Source: Prevotella sp. | Lineage (GTDB): Bacteria; Bacteroidota; Bacteroidia; Bacteroidales; Bacteroidaceae | Length of the DNA stretch: 48,930 nt | Assembly (NCBI GenBank): GCA_017458125.1 | Contig: JAFTGB010000008.1 | Coordinates: forward strand, 1 to 48,930 | Direction of reading: 5' to 3' | Shown: piece after piece, positions 25,181 through 32,955 of the stretch | How positions within the stretch are numbered: position 1 is the stretch's first letter | Layout: each line of letters begins with the position of its first letter | Made by a program: the position numbers and the translations under genes | The notes under the pieces: generated by a model | What the model was told of the DNA's origin: nothing | Databases searched by the model: none | The model's input: only the letters and a program-made list of their open reading frames with translations

Positions 25181-25211
25181 AAAAACGCTCCCAGTTTTGG
25201 GAGCGCTTTTT
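25181..25211. terminator. Convergent terminator (receptor operon / rplT)
   Basis: CGCTCCC (25186-25192) pairs with GGGAGCG (25199-25205), flanked by AAAAA on the left and TTTTT on the right, so it works for both converging transcripts. Confidence 0.85.
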
Positions 25212-25230
25212 GATTACTGCTTTACTGCTT

Positions 25231-25575
25231 TTACTTCACCTTCTCAACGATGGCCTTGAAAGCCTGGGGGTTGTTCAGGGCGAGGTCGGCGAGCACCTTG
25301 CGGTTAATCTCGATGCCGGCCTTGGCCAGCTTGCCCATGAGTGCTGAGTAGCTCATACCCTCCTGACGGGCGGCAGCGTTGATACGCTGAATCCACAGTG
25401 CACGGAAGGTGCGCTTCTTGTTCTTGCGGTCACGGTAGGCATAGGTGAGACCCTTCTCCCAAGTGTTCTTGGCTACTGTCCAAACATTCTTGCGGGCACC
25501 AAAGTAGCCGCGGGTGAGTTTAAGAATTCTTTTACGCTTAGCACGTGATGCGACGTGATTTACTGATCTTGGCAT
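25231..25575 (-). CDS. rplT: 50S ribosomal protein L20
   Basis: 114 residues, standard length. Begins '[19 protein letters not shown]', with '[15 protein letters not shown]' and '[19 protein letters not shown]', the L20 core that binds 23S rRNA early in 50S assembly. Third gene of infC-rpmI-rplT. In other bacteria L20 represses this operon; I see no L20-like leader fold that I would assert here. Confidence 0.98.
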   Translation of the reverse strand: MPRSVNHVASRAKRKRILKLTRGYFGARKNVWTVAKNTWEKGLTYAYRDRKNKKRTFRALWIQRINAAARQEGMSYSALMGKLAKAGIEINRKVLADLALNNPQAFKAIVEKVK

Positions 25576-25610
25576 AGTTTTCTTCTTTTAAATGTTCGAC
25601 AATAGGTGAA

Positions 25611-25808
25611 TTAACGGAGACACAACAGGTCACGAACCTGCTTCATGTTCGAGGTGTCAACAATGGTTGAACCCACAAGGTTGCGCTTCTGCTTCTTGGT
25701 CTTCTTAGTCAGAATGTGACTGTGGTAGGCGTGGTGTCTCTTTACCTTACCTGTTCCGGTAAACGAGAAACGCTTCTTCGCTCCGGAGTTTGTCTTTACT
25801 TTTGGCAT
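25611..25808 (-). CDS. rpmI: 50S ribosomal protein L35
   Basis: 65 residues. '[20 protein letters not shown]' and '[14 protein letters not shown]' are diagnostic. Small basic 50S protein between infC and rplT, 35 bases upstream of rplT. Confidence 0.98.
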   Translation of the reverse strand: MPKVKTNSGAKKRFSFTGTGKVKRHHAYHSHILTKKTKKQKRNLVGSTIVDTSNMKQVRDLLCLR

Positions 25809-25875
25809 TGTTTTTAAAATTTAATTTGTTATTAATTATCGGCGACTACGCATATACCTGGCGCGACGCCTTTAG

Positions 25876-25910
25876 CTATTTACGATTTAACGATTTACTA
25901 TTTACGATTT
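25876..25910. repeat. Short-word repeat TATTTACGATTTA in the infC-rpmI gap
   Basis: Within the 114-base gap the words CTATTTACGATTT, AACGATTTA and CTATTTACGATTT follow each other, the same vocabulary as in the kdgK-eda gap (5697-5760). Here too it lies between two genes of one operon. Confidence 0.55.
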
Positions 25911-25922
25911 GAGTATTGACTT

Positions 25923-26609
25923 TTACTCGCTTTCGATATTCAGCTTCTTCAGCGCATCGGCAGAGATTTTGGCATTGGCCAGCAAACCGCCGCCCTGCGG
26001 CTTCTCGTCAACTTGCTGGCGAACCGTTTCCTTTGCCTCAGCCTCGCTGGCCTCACGGTCACGGGCCTGCTGGCTCTTCTTGGCTACACCGGCCTTCTTG
26101 GGAGCCAGGTAGAGGAACATCTTCTTGCCCTCCAGAGACGGCATCGACTCCACCTTGCCATACTCCTCCAAATCGTTGGCGAAACGCAGCAACAGCACCT
26201 CGCCCTGCTCTTTGAACAGAATGGAACGTCCGCGGAAGAAGACATAGGCACGCACCTTGTTGCCTTCCTCCAGAAATTCCTTGGCATGCTTCAGCTTGAA
26301 CTGGTAGTCGTGCTCATCGGTCTGGGGACCGAAGCGTATCTCCTTGACCTCCACCTTCACCTGTTTGGCCTTCATCTCCTTCTGGCGCTTCTTCTGCTGG
26401 TAGAGGAACTTCGAGTAGTCAATGAGACGGCAGACAGGCGGGTTGGCATTCGGCGAAATCTCAACAAGGTCAACACCTTGCTCGCGGGCCATGTCCATAG
26501 CTTGGCGCGTAGGCACAACGGTGCTTCCACCATCGCCCACTATGCGCACCTCACGTACACGTATCTGCTCATTGATACGGTACTGGTTCTTCATTTTGTC
26601 GTTCTTCAT
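25923..26609 (-). CDS. infC: Translation initiation factor IF-3
   Basis: 228 residues. N-domain '[19 protein letters not shown]', linker rich in K ('[21 protein letters not shown]' region), C-domain '[20 protein letters not shown]' and '[10 protein letters not shown]'. It binds 30S and checks start codon/initiator tRNA. The protein runs ~45 residues past the usual end ('[12 protein letters not shown]') with an E/A/K/Q-rich tail, common in Bacteroidetes. ATG 26609 is taken; ATG 26594 (MKNQYRI) is equally possible. Promoter at 26635-26665. Confidence 0.96.
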   Translation of the reverse strand: MKNDKMKNQYRINEQIRVREVRIVGDGGSTVVPTRQAMDMAREQGVDLVEISPNANPPVCRLIDYSKFLYQQKKRQKEMKAKQVKVEVKEIRFGPQTDEHDYQFKLKHAKEFLEEGNKVRAYVFFRGRSILFKEQGEVLLLRFANDLEEYGKVESMPSLEGKKMFLYLAPKKAGVAKKSQQARDREASEAEAKETVRQQVDEKPQGGGLLANAKISADALKKLNIESE

Positions 26610-26634
26610 TAACCAGTTTTATCGAAATCGGCTG

Positions 26635-26665
26635 CAAAATTACGACATTTTTCGGAAAGTACAAA
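26635..26665 (-). promoter_or_regulatory. infC operon promoter TTTG-19-TAATTTTG
   Basis: Minus strand TAATTTTG (26642 to 26635), with TTTG (26665-26662) 19 bases upstream, 25 bases before the infC ATG. Confidence 0.7.
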
Positions 26666-26734
26666 ATAAATGTGCCTGTTTTTTACCAAGATACCAAAAA
26701 ATCAAAGCTATGAGAGACGGAGCGTCACCAACCG

Positions 26735-26844
26735 ACAAAGGAAGCCGCTCCGTCCGACATAAGGAGCCGCTCCGTCCGACAAAGGAAGCCGCTCCGTCCG
26801 GGAGAGGAAACCGCTCCGTCCGATGGAGGAAACCGCTTGATAAC
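26735..26844. repeat. Tandem 22-bp repeats (ACAAAGGAAGCCGCTCCGTCCG type)
   Basis: Units at 26735-26756, 26757-26778, 26779-26800, 26801-26822 and a decayed fifth at 26823-26844. Units 1 and 3 are identical; 2 and 4 differ at the 5' half only, the core CCGCTCCGTCCG being constant. Just upstream GACGGAGCG (26716-26724) is the reverse complement of the CGCTCCGTC in every full unit. GC-rich, in an AT-rich setting, between the divergent infC and acyl-CoA ligase promoters. A 22-base period does not keep a reading frame, so it is not coding. Confidence 0.85.
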
Positions 26845-26908
26845 ATTGTTCATATAGTAATAACTTTGTTCTATTTTTCCGCTAAGTATAAAAAACTGCA
26901 CAAAAAGT

Positions 26909-26939
26909 TTTGGAATGTGCATGAAACATATTATCTTTG
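26909..26939 (+). promoter_or_regulatory. Acyl-CoA ligase promoter TTTG-19-TATCTTTG
   Basis: TTTG (26909-26912), 19 bases, TATCTTTG (26932-26939); ATG follows 23 bases later at 26963. This rules out the longer frame starting at 26915. Confidence 0.75.
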
Positions 26940-26962
26940 CACAAAATTTTGAATATTGTGCA

Positions 26963-28621
26963 ATGAACGACCCCAACAGTTTCAATTCCTGCATAGAGAA
27001 AACCATCAAGGAAAACTGGCTGCTCGACGCGCTTACCGACTACAAGGGCACTACGCTGCAATATCACGACGTAGCCCGCAAAATAGAAAAGCTGCACATC
27101 ATGATGAACGCTGCAGGCATCAAGAAAGGCGACCGCATAGCTGTATGCGGCCGCAATTCCGCCCACTGGGCCGTAGCCTTCCTGGCCACGCTGTCCTACG
27201 GTGCCATGATAGTGCCCATCCTGCATGAATTTAACAGAGAACAAATACACAACATCGTCAACCACTCGGAGGCGCGACTGCTGTTTGTGGGCGACTACGT
27301 GGTGAACCAGATAGACGAACAGCAGATGCCTCACTTGGAAGGCATCTTCAACCTGCCGGACTTCTCGCTCTACGTGTCGCACAACGACCAACTGACCGAC
27401 GCCCGCGAACGGCTCAACGAGCTCTTCGGGCGTAAATATCCCAACGCTTTCCGCCGCGAGGACATCCATTGGCATCAGGGCACGGACGAGGACTTGTGCA
27501 TGATCAACTACACCAGCGGCACGACGGGGTTCTCCAAGGGTGTCATGCTACCCTACCGCGCACTTTCAGGCAACGTGGAATACTGCCAAAACAGGCTCGG
27601 AGTCCACATGCCTAAATTCTCGCGCACGCTGAGCATACTGCCCATGGCACACATGTACGGCATGTCCATGGAGTTTCTATTCCCTTTCTGCTCGGGCTAC
27701 CACCTCTACTTCCTGACGCGCCTGCCCTCGCCTGCCGTCATTGCCGAGGCCTTCAAGGAGATTCAGCCCGACGTCATCATCGCCGTACCCCTCATCATTG
27801 AGAAGATTGTACGCAAGCGCGTATTCCCAAAGATACAAAGCAACGCCATCAAGCTGCTGCTGCAGATGCCCGTAGTGTCGAAGAAAGTCAAAGAGCGCAT
27901 CTGCCAGGAAGTCTACACGGCCTTCGGCGGACGACTGTACGAAGTCATCGTCGGCGGCGCCCCGCTGAACCAGGAGATTGAACAATTCCTGTACGATATC
28001 GACTTCCCCATCACCGTAGGCTACGGCACCACCGAGTGCGCACCCCTCATTTCCTATAGCGACTACCACGACTTCGTACCCGGGTCCTGCGGTACGGCTG
28101 TCGACAACATGGAGGTCAGGATACTGAGCGACGACCCGCAGAACCGCGAGGGCGAGATAGTGACCCGAGGCAAGCACGTCATGCTGGGCTACTACAAGAA
28201 CGAGGAGGCCACACGCAAAGCCTTGGACAAAGACGGCTGGTACCACACGGGCGACCTGGCCACCATGTCGCCCGACGGCCACATATTCATCCGCGGCCGT
28301 CTGAAGAACATGCTCCTTGGAGCCAACGGGCAGAATGTCTACCCCGAGGAAATTGAGGACAAGCTGAACTCGATGACCATGGTCAACGAGAGCATCGTCG
28401 TGCAACGCGGCGACAAGCTGGTGGCACTGGTATACCCCGACATGGACGAGGCGCGCAACATGGGATTCACCCAGGACGACCTGCAGAACATCATGGAGCA
28501 GAACCGCCAGGAGCTGAACCAGACATTGCCTGCCTACAGCCGCATACAGGCCTTCGAGCTGCAAGAGAAAGAATTTATGAAAACCCCCAAGAAGAGTATC
28601 AAACGTTATCTATACAAATAA
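26963..28621 (+). CDS. AMP-forming acyl-CoA ligase (copy 1)
   Basis: 552 residues, ANL superfamily. It activates a carboxylic acid, probably a fatty acid, to acyl-AMP then acyl-CoA. P-loop 'YTSGTTGFSKGVM', 'GYGTTECAP' (A5), 'GWYHTGDLA' (A7), 'RLKNML' hinge (A8) and the C-terminal catalytic lysine motif 'TPKKSIKRYLYK' (A10) are all present. No signal or membrane span. The next gene is a close paralogue, 6 bases downstream, so they are co-transcribed. Substrate range cannot be read; long-chain fatty acid is the usual assignment. Confidence 0.9.
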   Translation: MNDPNSFNSCIEKTIKENWLLDALTDYKGTTLQYHDVARKIEKLHIMMNAAGIKKGDRIAVCGRNSAHWAVAFLATLSYGAMIVPILHEFNREQIHNIVNHSEARLLFVGDYVVNQIDEQQMPHLEGIFNLPDFSLYVSHNDQLTDARERLNELFGRKYPNAFRREDIHWHQGTDEDLCMINYTSGTTGFSKGVMLPYRALSGNVEYCQNRLGVHMPKFSRTLSILPMAHMYGMSMEFLFPFCSGYHLYFLTRLPSPAVIAEAFKEIQPDVIIAVPLIIEKIVRKRVFPKIQSNAIKLLLQMPVVSKKVKERICQEVYTAFGGRLYEVIVGGAPLNQEIEQFLYDIDFPITVGYGTTECAPLISYSDYHDFVPGSCGTAVDNMEVRILSDDPQNREGEIVTRGKHVMLGYYKNEEATRKALDKDGWYHTGDLATMSPDGHIFIRGRLKNMLLGANGQNVYPEEIEDKLNSMTMVNESIVVQRGDKLVALVYPDMDEARNMGFTQDDLQNIMEQNRQELNQTLPAYSRIQAFELQEKEFMKTPKKSIKRYLYK

Positions 28622-28627
28622 GGTATT

Positions 28628-30289
28628 ATGGAAAACTACCCAAGTTTTAACCAGCTCATTGAGCAAAGCATTATAGAGAACTGGGATCTGGATGCGCTGA
28701 CCGACTACAAAGGAGCCACCCTGCAGTACCACGACGTAGCACGTAAGATAGAGAAACTACACATCCTGTTTGAGAACTGCGGTGTGGAGCGAGGCGACAA
28801 GATAGCCCTCTGCGGACGGAACAGCAGCCAGTGGGCCGTGGCCTTCCTGGCCACGCTGACCTACGGAGCCGTAGCCGTACCGATACTGCACGAGTTCATG
28901 GCCGACCAGATACACAACATCGTCAACCACTCGGATGCCAAGCTGCTCTTTGTGGGCGACCATGTGGCCACACAGATAGACCCGTTGGAGATGCCCCATT
29001 TGGAGGGTATCATCAACAACCCCGACTACTCACTGATGGTGTCGCGTACCGACAAGCTGACGTATGCCCGCGAGCACCTCAACGAGCTGTACGGCAAGAA
29101 GTACCCCAAATATTTTAGAAAGGAACACGTACATTATTATATAGAGAGCAACGGCGACGAGCTGGCGGTCATCAACTACACCAGCGGCACGACAGGATTT
29201 TCCAAGGGCGTCATGCTGCCCTACCGTGCCCTTTGGTCGAACTACGACTTCGCCGAGCATGTGCTGGGCAAGATTATCAGCACTGGCGACCGCGTCATCA
29301 GCATACTGCCCATGGCCCACATGTACGGCATGGCCTTTGAGTTCATCTTCGAGTTCCTGCACGGCTGCCACGTCTACTACCTCAACCGCGTGCCCTCGCC
29401 GGCCATCATCGCACAGGCCTTTGCCGACATCAAACCCAAGATTATCATCGCCGTACCGCTGGTCATCGAGAAAATCATCCGCAAGAAGGTGTTCCCAAAG
29501 ATACAGAACAACCGCATGCGACTGCTGCTCTCCATGCCCGTCATATCGAAGAAGGTGCGCCAGATAATATGTCAGGAAGTGCTGAAAGCCTTCGGCGGCG
29601 AGCTCTACGAAGTCATCATCGGCGGCGCAGCCTTCAACCAGGAGGTCGAGGCCTTCCTCAAGAAGATAGAGTTCCCCTACACCGTGGGCTACGGAGCCAC
29701 CGAGTGCGCACCCATCATCTGCTACCGCGACTGGCAGACCTTCGTGCAAGGGTCGTGCGGACAGGAGGCTTACCACATGAAGGTGAAAATCAAGTCCACC
29801 AACCCCGCCGAGATTCCGGGCGAGATACTGGCCAAGGGTCCCAACGTCATGCTGGGCTACTACAAGAACGAAGAAGCCACCCGCGAAACCATCGACAAGG
29901 ACGGCTGGTATCACACCGGCGATCTGGGCACCATGGACTACGACGGCAACGTGTTCATCAACGGCCGTTCGAAGAACATGCTCTTAGGCCCCAATGGCCA
30001 GAACATCTATCCCGAGGAGATTGAAGACAAGCTGAACTCCATGGCCATGGTGGTCGAGAGCGTCGTCGTGCAGCGCGACACCAAGCTGGTCGGTCTGGTC
30101 TATCCCGACTACGACGAGGCCAAGAACATGCGCTTCAACGAAACCGACATCCGCAACATCATGGAGCAGAACCGCCAGCAGTTGAACGAGCAGCTACCTG
30201 CCTACGAGAAAATCAGCGAGATAGAAATCCGTACGACGGAATTCGAGAAGACGCCCAAGCGCAGCATCAAACGATACCTCTACAAATAA
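28628..30289 (+). CDS. AMP-forming acyl-CoA ligase (copy 2)
   Basis: 553 residues, tandem paralogue of the preceding gene with the same start ('ENWDLDALTDYKGATLQYHD') and end ('TPKRSIKRYLYK'). All ANL motifs are intact ('YTSGTTGFSKGVM', 'GYGATECAP', 'GWYHTGDLG'), so both copies should be active. Differences concentrate in the segment after the P-loop ('LWSNYDFAEHVLGKIISTGD') and mid-protein, where acyl chain choice is set, so the two may take different acids. Followed by an AT-rich hairpin and the thrA promoter. Confidence 0.9.
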   Translation: MENYPSFNQLIEQSIIENWDLDALTDYKGATLQYHDVARKIEKLHILFENCGVERGDKIALCGRNSSQWAVAFLATLTYGAVAVPILHEFMADQIHNIVNHSDAKLLFVGDHVATQIDPLEMPHLEGIINNPDYSLMVSRTDKLTYAREHLNELYGKKYPKYFRKEHVHYYIESNGDELAVINYTSGTTGFSKGVMLPYRALWSNYDFAEHVLGKIISTGDRVISILPMAHMYGMAFEFIFEFLHGCHVYYLNRVPSPAIIAQAFADIKPKIIIAVPLVIEKIIRKKVFPKIQNNRMRLLLSMPVISKKVRQIICQEVLKAFGGELYEVIIGGAAFNQEVEAFLKKIEFPYTVGYGATECAPIICYRDWQTFVQGSCGQEAYHMKVKIKSTNPAEIPGEILAKGPNVMLGYYKNEEATRETIDKDGWYHTGDLGTMDYDGNVFINGRSKNMLLGPNGQNIYPEEIEDKLNSMAMVVESVVVQRDTKLVGLVYPDYDEAKNMRFNETDIRNIMEQNRQQLNEQLPAYEKISEIEIRTTEFEKTPKRSIKRYLYK

Positions 30290-30310
30290 AGCATAAATTA
30301 AGGCAAAAGG

Positions 30311-30360
30311 GTAAAAAGGTAAAAAAGGCTTTACTTTTTTACCTTTTTGCTTTTTTACTT
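30311..30360 (+). terminator. AT-rich hairpin terminator after acyl-CoA ligases
   Basis: GTAAAAAGGTAAAAAAG (30311-30327) and CTTTTTTACCTTTTTGC (30334-30350) pair at 16 of 17 positions, followed by a T-run (30351-30356). The words are of the same 'TTTAC' type as the other AT-rich repeats in the window. Confidence 0.6.
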
Positions 30361-30373
30361 TTATTTTATTTCG

Positions 30374-30381
30374 TACCTTTG
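30374..30381 (+). promoter_or_regulatory. thrA promoter -7 box TACCTTTG
   Basis: Exact TAnnTTTG match 66 bases before the thrA ATG; the upstream TTTG is 24 bases away, wider than usual. The 66-base leader between it and the ATG holds no obvious leader peptide rich in Thr or Ile. Confidence 0.55.
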
Positions 30382-30447
30382 CAGCGCCGTTGGAGCAAGT
30401 CCCCAATTGTCAAGGGGTACCGGCGGCAAGACAAATTGCATAGGAAT

Positions 30448-32910
30448 ATGAAAGTAATGAAATTCGGCGGGACGTCCGTAGGTTCCGCAAAAAGCATTCT
30501 CAGCTTGAAGAAAATCGTGGAGACAGAGGCTCGGACGCAACCTGTCGTAGTAGTAGTTAGTGCACTGGACGGCATCACCGACAAACTGATTGCCACGTCC
30601 GAAATGGCTCAAAGGGGCGAGGCCGCCTATCGCGAGGAGTTCGACGCCATGGTCAGGCGTCACCACCAGATGATAGACACCATCATTCAGGACGACAAGA
30701 AGCGCATAGACCTCTTTAACAACGTAGACCAGCTGTTCGAGCAGCTCCGCAGCATCTACTACGGTGTCTACCTTATTCACGACCTTTCCAAGAAAACCCA
30801 AGACACCATCATCTCATACGGCGAGCGACTCAGCTCACACATCGTGGCTGCCATGGTGAAAAATGGCATCCGCATGAACGCCCGCGACTTCATCCGCACG
30901 GAGAAGAAGCAGGGCAAGCATGTGCTGAACACCGAGCTCACCAACCAGTTAGTGAAGGAGCAGTTCACTTCGCTCTCGACAGGCAACATCTACGTCGTGC
31001 CGGGATTTATAGCCCGCGACAGCGACAGCCACGAGACCACCAACCTGGGACGCGGAGGCTCTGACTACACCGCAGCCGTCATCGCAGCAGCCCTCGACGC
31101 TGAGGTGCTTGAGATATGGACCGACGTAGACGGCTTCATGACAGCCGACCCGAAAGTCATCAAGACGGCATACACCATCAACGAGCTGTCGTATGTCGAG
31201 GCTATGGAGCTCTGCAACTTCGGAGCCAAAGTCATCTACCCGCCGACCATCTACCCCGTCTGCGTCAAGAACATCCCCATCAAGGTCAAGAACACCTTCA
31301 ATCCCGAACACCCGGGAACACTCATCAAGGACCACATAGAGAACGACCAGAAGCCCATCAAGGGCATCTCCAGCATCAAGGGCACGACACTCATCACGGT
31401 GACGGGCCTCTCCATGGTCGGTGTCATCGGTGTCAACCGCCGCATTTTCACCACGCTGGCCAACAAGGGCATCTCGGTGTTCATGGTCAGTCAGGCCTCG
31501 TCAGAGAACTCCACCTCCATCGGTGTGCGCGACGAGGATGCCCAGGCTGCCGCAGAAGTGCTGAACCAAGAGTTTGCCAAGGAGATAGAGACGGGTGCCA
31601 TGTTCCCCATGCAGGTCGAGAGTGGGCTGGCCACCATTGCCATCGTCGGCGAGAACATGAAGCAGACACCGGGCATTGCCGGCAAGCTGTTCGGAACCTT
31701 GGGACGCAGCGGCATCTCCGTCATAGCCTGTGCCCAGGGTGCTTCTGAAACCAACATCTCGTTCGTTGTCGACGGACGCTTCCTGCGCAAGTCGCTCAAC
31801 GTGTTGCACGACTCGTTCTTCCTGTCAGAGTACAAGGTGCTCAACATCTTCATCTGCGGCATTGGTACCGTGGGCGGCATGCTGCTCGAACAGATACGCA
31901 CCCAGCAGCAGTTCCTGATGCAGACCAAGCGCTTGAAGCTCAATGTGGTGGGCATCAGCGACGTCGACAACTTCGTACTGGACCGCGACGGCATCGACCT
32001 CAACAACTACGAGAAGACGCTGCGTGCCGGATACCCTGCCAATACGGAGCACATGCGCGACGAGATAGTCAAGATGAACATCTTCAACAGCGTCTTCGTC
32101 GACTGTACGGCCAGCAAACAGATAGCACAGCTCTACCAGACCTTCTTAGAGCACAACATCAGCGTGGTGGCTGCCAACAAGATAGCAGCCTCCAGCGACT
32201 ACGACAGCTACGTCAAGCTGAAGCAGACGGCTCGCGACCGCGGGGTGTGGTTCCGCTACGAGACCAACGTAGGCGCCGGACTGCCCATCATCGGCACCAT
32301 CAACGACCTGTGCAACTCGGGCGACAAGATTCTGAAGATTGAGGCCATCCTCTCAGGTACGCTCAATTTCATCTTCAACGAGATAGCTGCCGACGTGCCC
32401 TTCTCGGAGACGGTACGCCGTGCCAAGGAGCAGCGTTATTCCGAGCCCGACCCGCGCATCGACCTTTCGGGTACCGACGTCATACGCAAGCTGGTCATCC
32501 TGACTCGCGAGGCTGGTTACAAGGTGGAGCAGGCCGACGTGGAGAAGCACCTTTTCGTGCCCGACGACTACTTCGAGGGTTCGCTGGACGACTTCTGGAA
32601 GCGACTGCCTGAACTTGACGCCGACTTCGAAGCCCGCCGCAAGGTGCTCGATGCCGAAGGCAAGCGCTGGCGTTTCGTGGCTACCATGGAGGCTAACGAG
32701 GACAACCCGTCAGACTTCAAGACCAGCGTAGCTCTGAAGGAGGTACCTTCCGACCATCCTTTCTACCCGTTAGAGGGGTCGAACAACATTGTCCTGCTCA
32801 CCACCGAGCGCTACAAGGAGTACCCCATGCTCATCCAGGGCTACGGTGCCGGTGCCGCCGTTACCGCAGCGGGCGTCTTTGCCAACATCATGTCGATTGC
32901 TAACATTTAA
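30448..32910 (+). CDS. thrA: Bifunctional aspartokinase / homoserine dehydrogenase
   Basis: 820 residues from ATG 30448 ('MKVMKFGGTSVGSA'); the frame extends to 30379 but that part overlaps the promoter. Aspartokinase (~1-290) with 'KFGGTSVGS' and 'GRGGSDYTAAVIA', two ACT regulatory repeats (~310-460), then homoserine dehydrogenase (~460-820) with the NAD(P) motif 'FICGIGTVGGMLLE' and 'NVGAGLPIIGTI'. It performs the first and third steps from aspartate to threonine/methionine, usually inhibited by threonine through the ACT region. It is followed by the ApgM-like gene; thrC is not in this window. Confidence 0.96.
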   Translation: MKVMKFGGTSVGSAKSILSLKKIVETEARTQPVVVVVSALDGITDKLIATSEMAQRGEAAYREEFDAMVRRHHQMIDTIIQDDKKRIDLFNNVDQLFEQLRSIYYGVYLIHDLSKKTQDTIISYGERLSSHIVAAMVKNGIRMNARDFIRTEKKQGKHVLNTELTNQLVKEQFTSLSTGNIYVVPGFIARDSDSHETTNLGRGGSDYTAAVIAAALDAEVLEIWTDVDGFMTADPKVIKTAYTINELSYVEAMELCNFGAKVIYPPTIYPVCVKNIPIKVKNTFNPEHPGTLIKDHIENDQKPIKGISSIKGTTLITVTGLSMVGVIGVNRRIFTTLANKGISVFMVSQASSENSTSIGVRDEDAQAAAEVLNQEFAKEIETGAMFPMQVESGLATIAIVGENMKQTPGIAGKLFGTLGRSGISVIACAQGASETNISFVVDGRFLRKSLNVLHDSFFLSEYKVLNIFICGIGTVGGMLLEQIRTQQQFLMQTKRLKLNVVGISDVDNFVLDRDGIDLNNYEKTLRAGYPANTEHMRDEIVKMNIFNSVFVDCTASKQIAQLYQTFLEHNISVVAANKIAASSDYDSYVKLKQTARDRGVWFRYETNVGAGLPIIGTINDLCNSGDKILKIEAILSGTLNFIFNEIAADVPFSETVRRAKEQRYSEPDPRIDLSGTDVIRKLVILTREAGYKVEQADVEKHLFVPDDYFEGSLDDFWKRLPELDADFEARRKVLDAEGKRWRFVATMEANEDNPSDFKTSVALKEVPSDHPFYPLEGSNNIVLLTTERYKEYPMLIQGYGAGAAVTAAGVFANIMSIANI

Positions 32911-32919
32911 AACAGTCGT

Positions 32920-32949
32920 GCTGGACGGTTCTCCGTCCAGCCCTTTTTT
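32920..32949 (+). terminator. Terminator-like hairpin between thrA and apgM-like gene
   Basis: GCTGGACGG (32920-32928) and CCGTCCAGC (32933-32941) form a perfect 9-bp stem with a TTCT loop, followed by CCTTTTTT. The T-run ends 6 bases before the ATG at 32956. Either thrA transcription mostly ends here or the hairpin tunes expression of the next gene; no promoter is visible between them. Confidence 0.75.
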
Positions 32950-32955
32950 CTCTTT

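Noticed and set aside
25576-25610. L20-binding autoregulatory leader
   Set aside because: The gaps are short and AT-rich with no L20-site-like pseudoknot that I could recognise.
26735-26844. CRISPR array
   Set aside because: Units are directly adjacent 22-bp repeats with no spacers, and no cas genes are present; it is a minisatellite-type array. The same applies to 13527-13614.
26422-26952. 176-codon plus-strand frame over the 22-bp array
   Set aside because: Starts antisense to infC and runs through a repeat whose period is not a multiple of three; no protein family resemblance.
27677-28564. 295-codon minus-strand frame opposite acyl-CoA ligase 1 (and a similar one at 29030-29914)
   Set aside because: Both are antisense to fully conserved ANL enzymes and appear in both paralogues only because the sense genes are similar.
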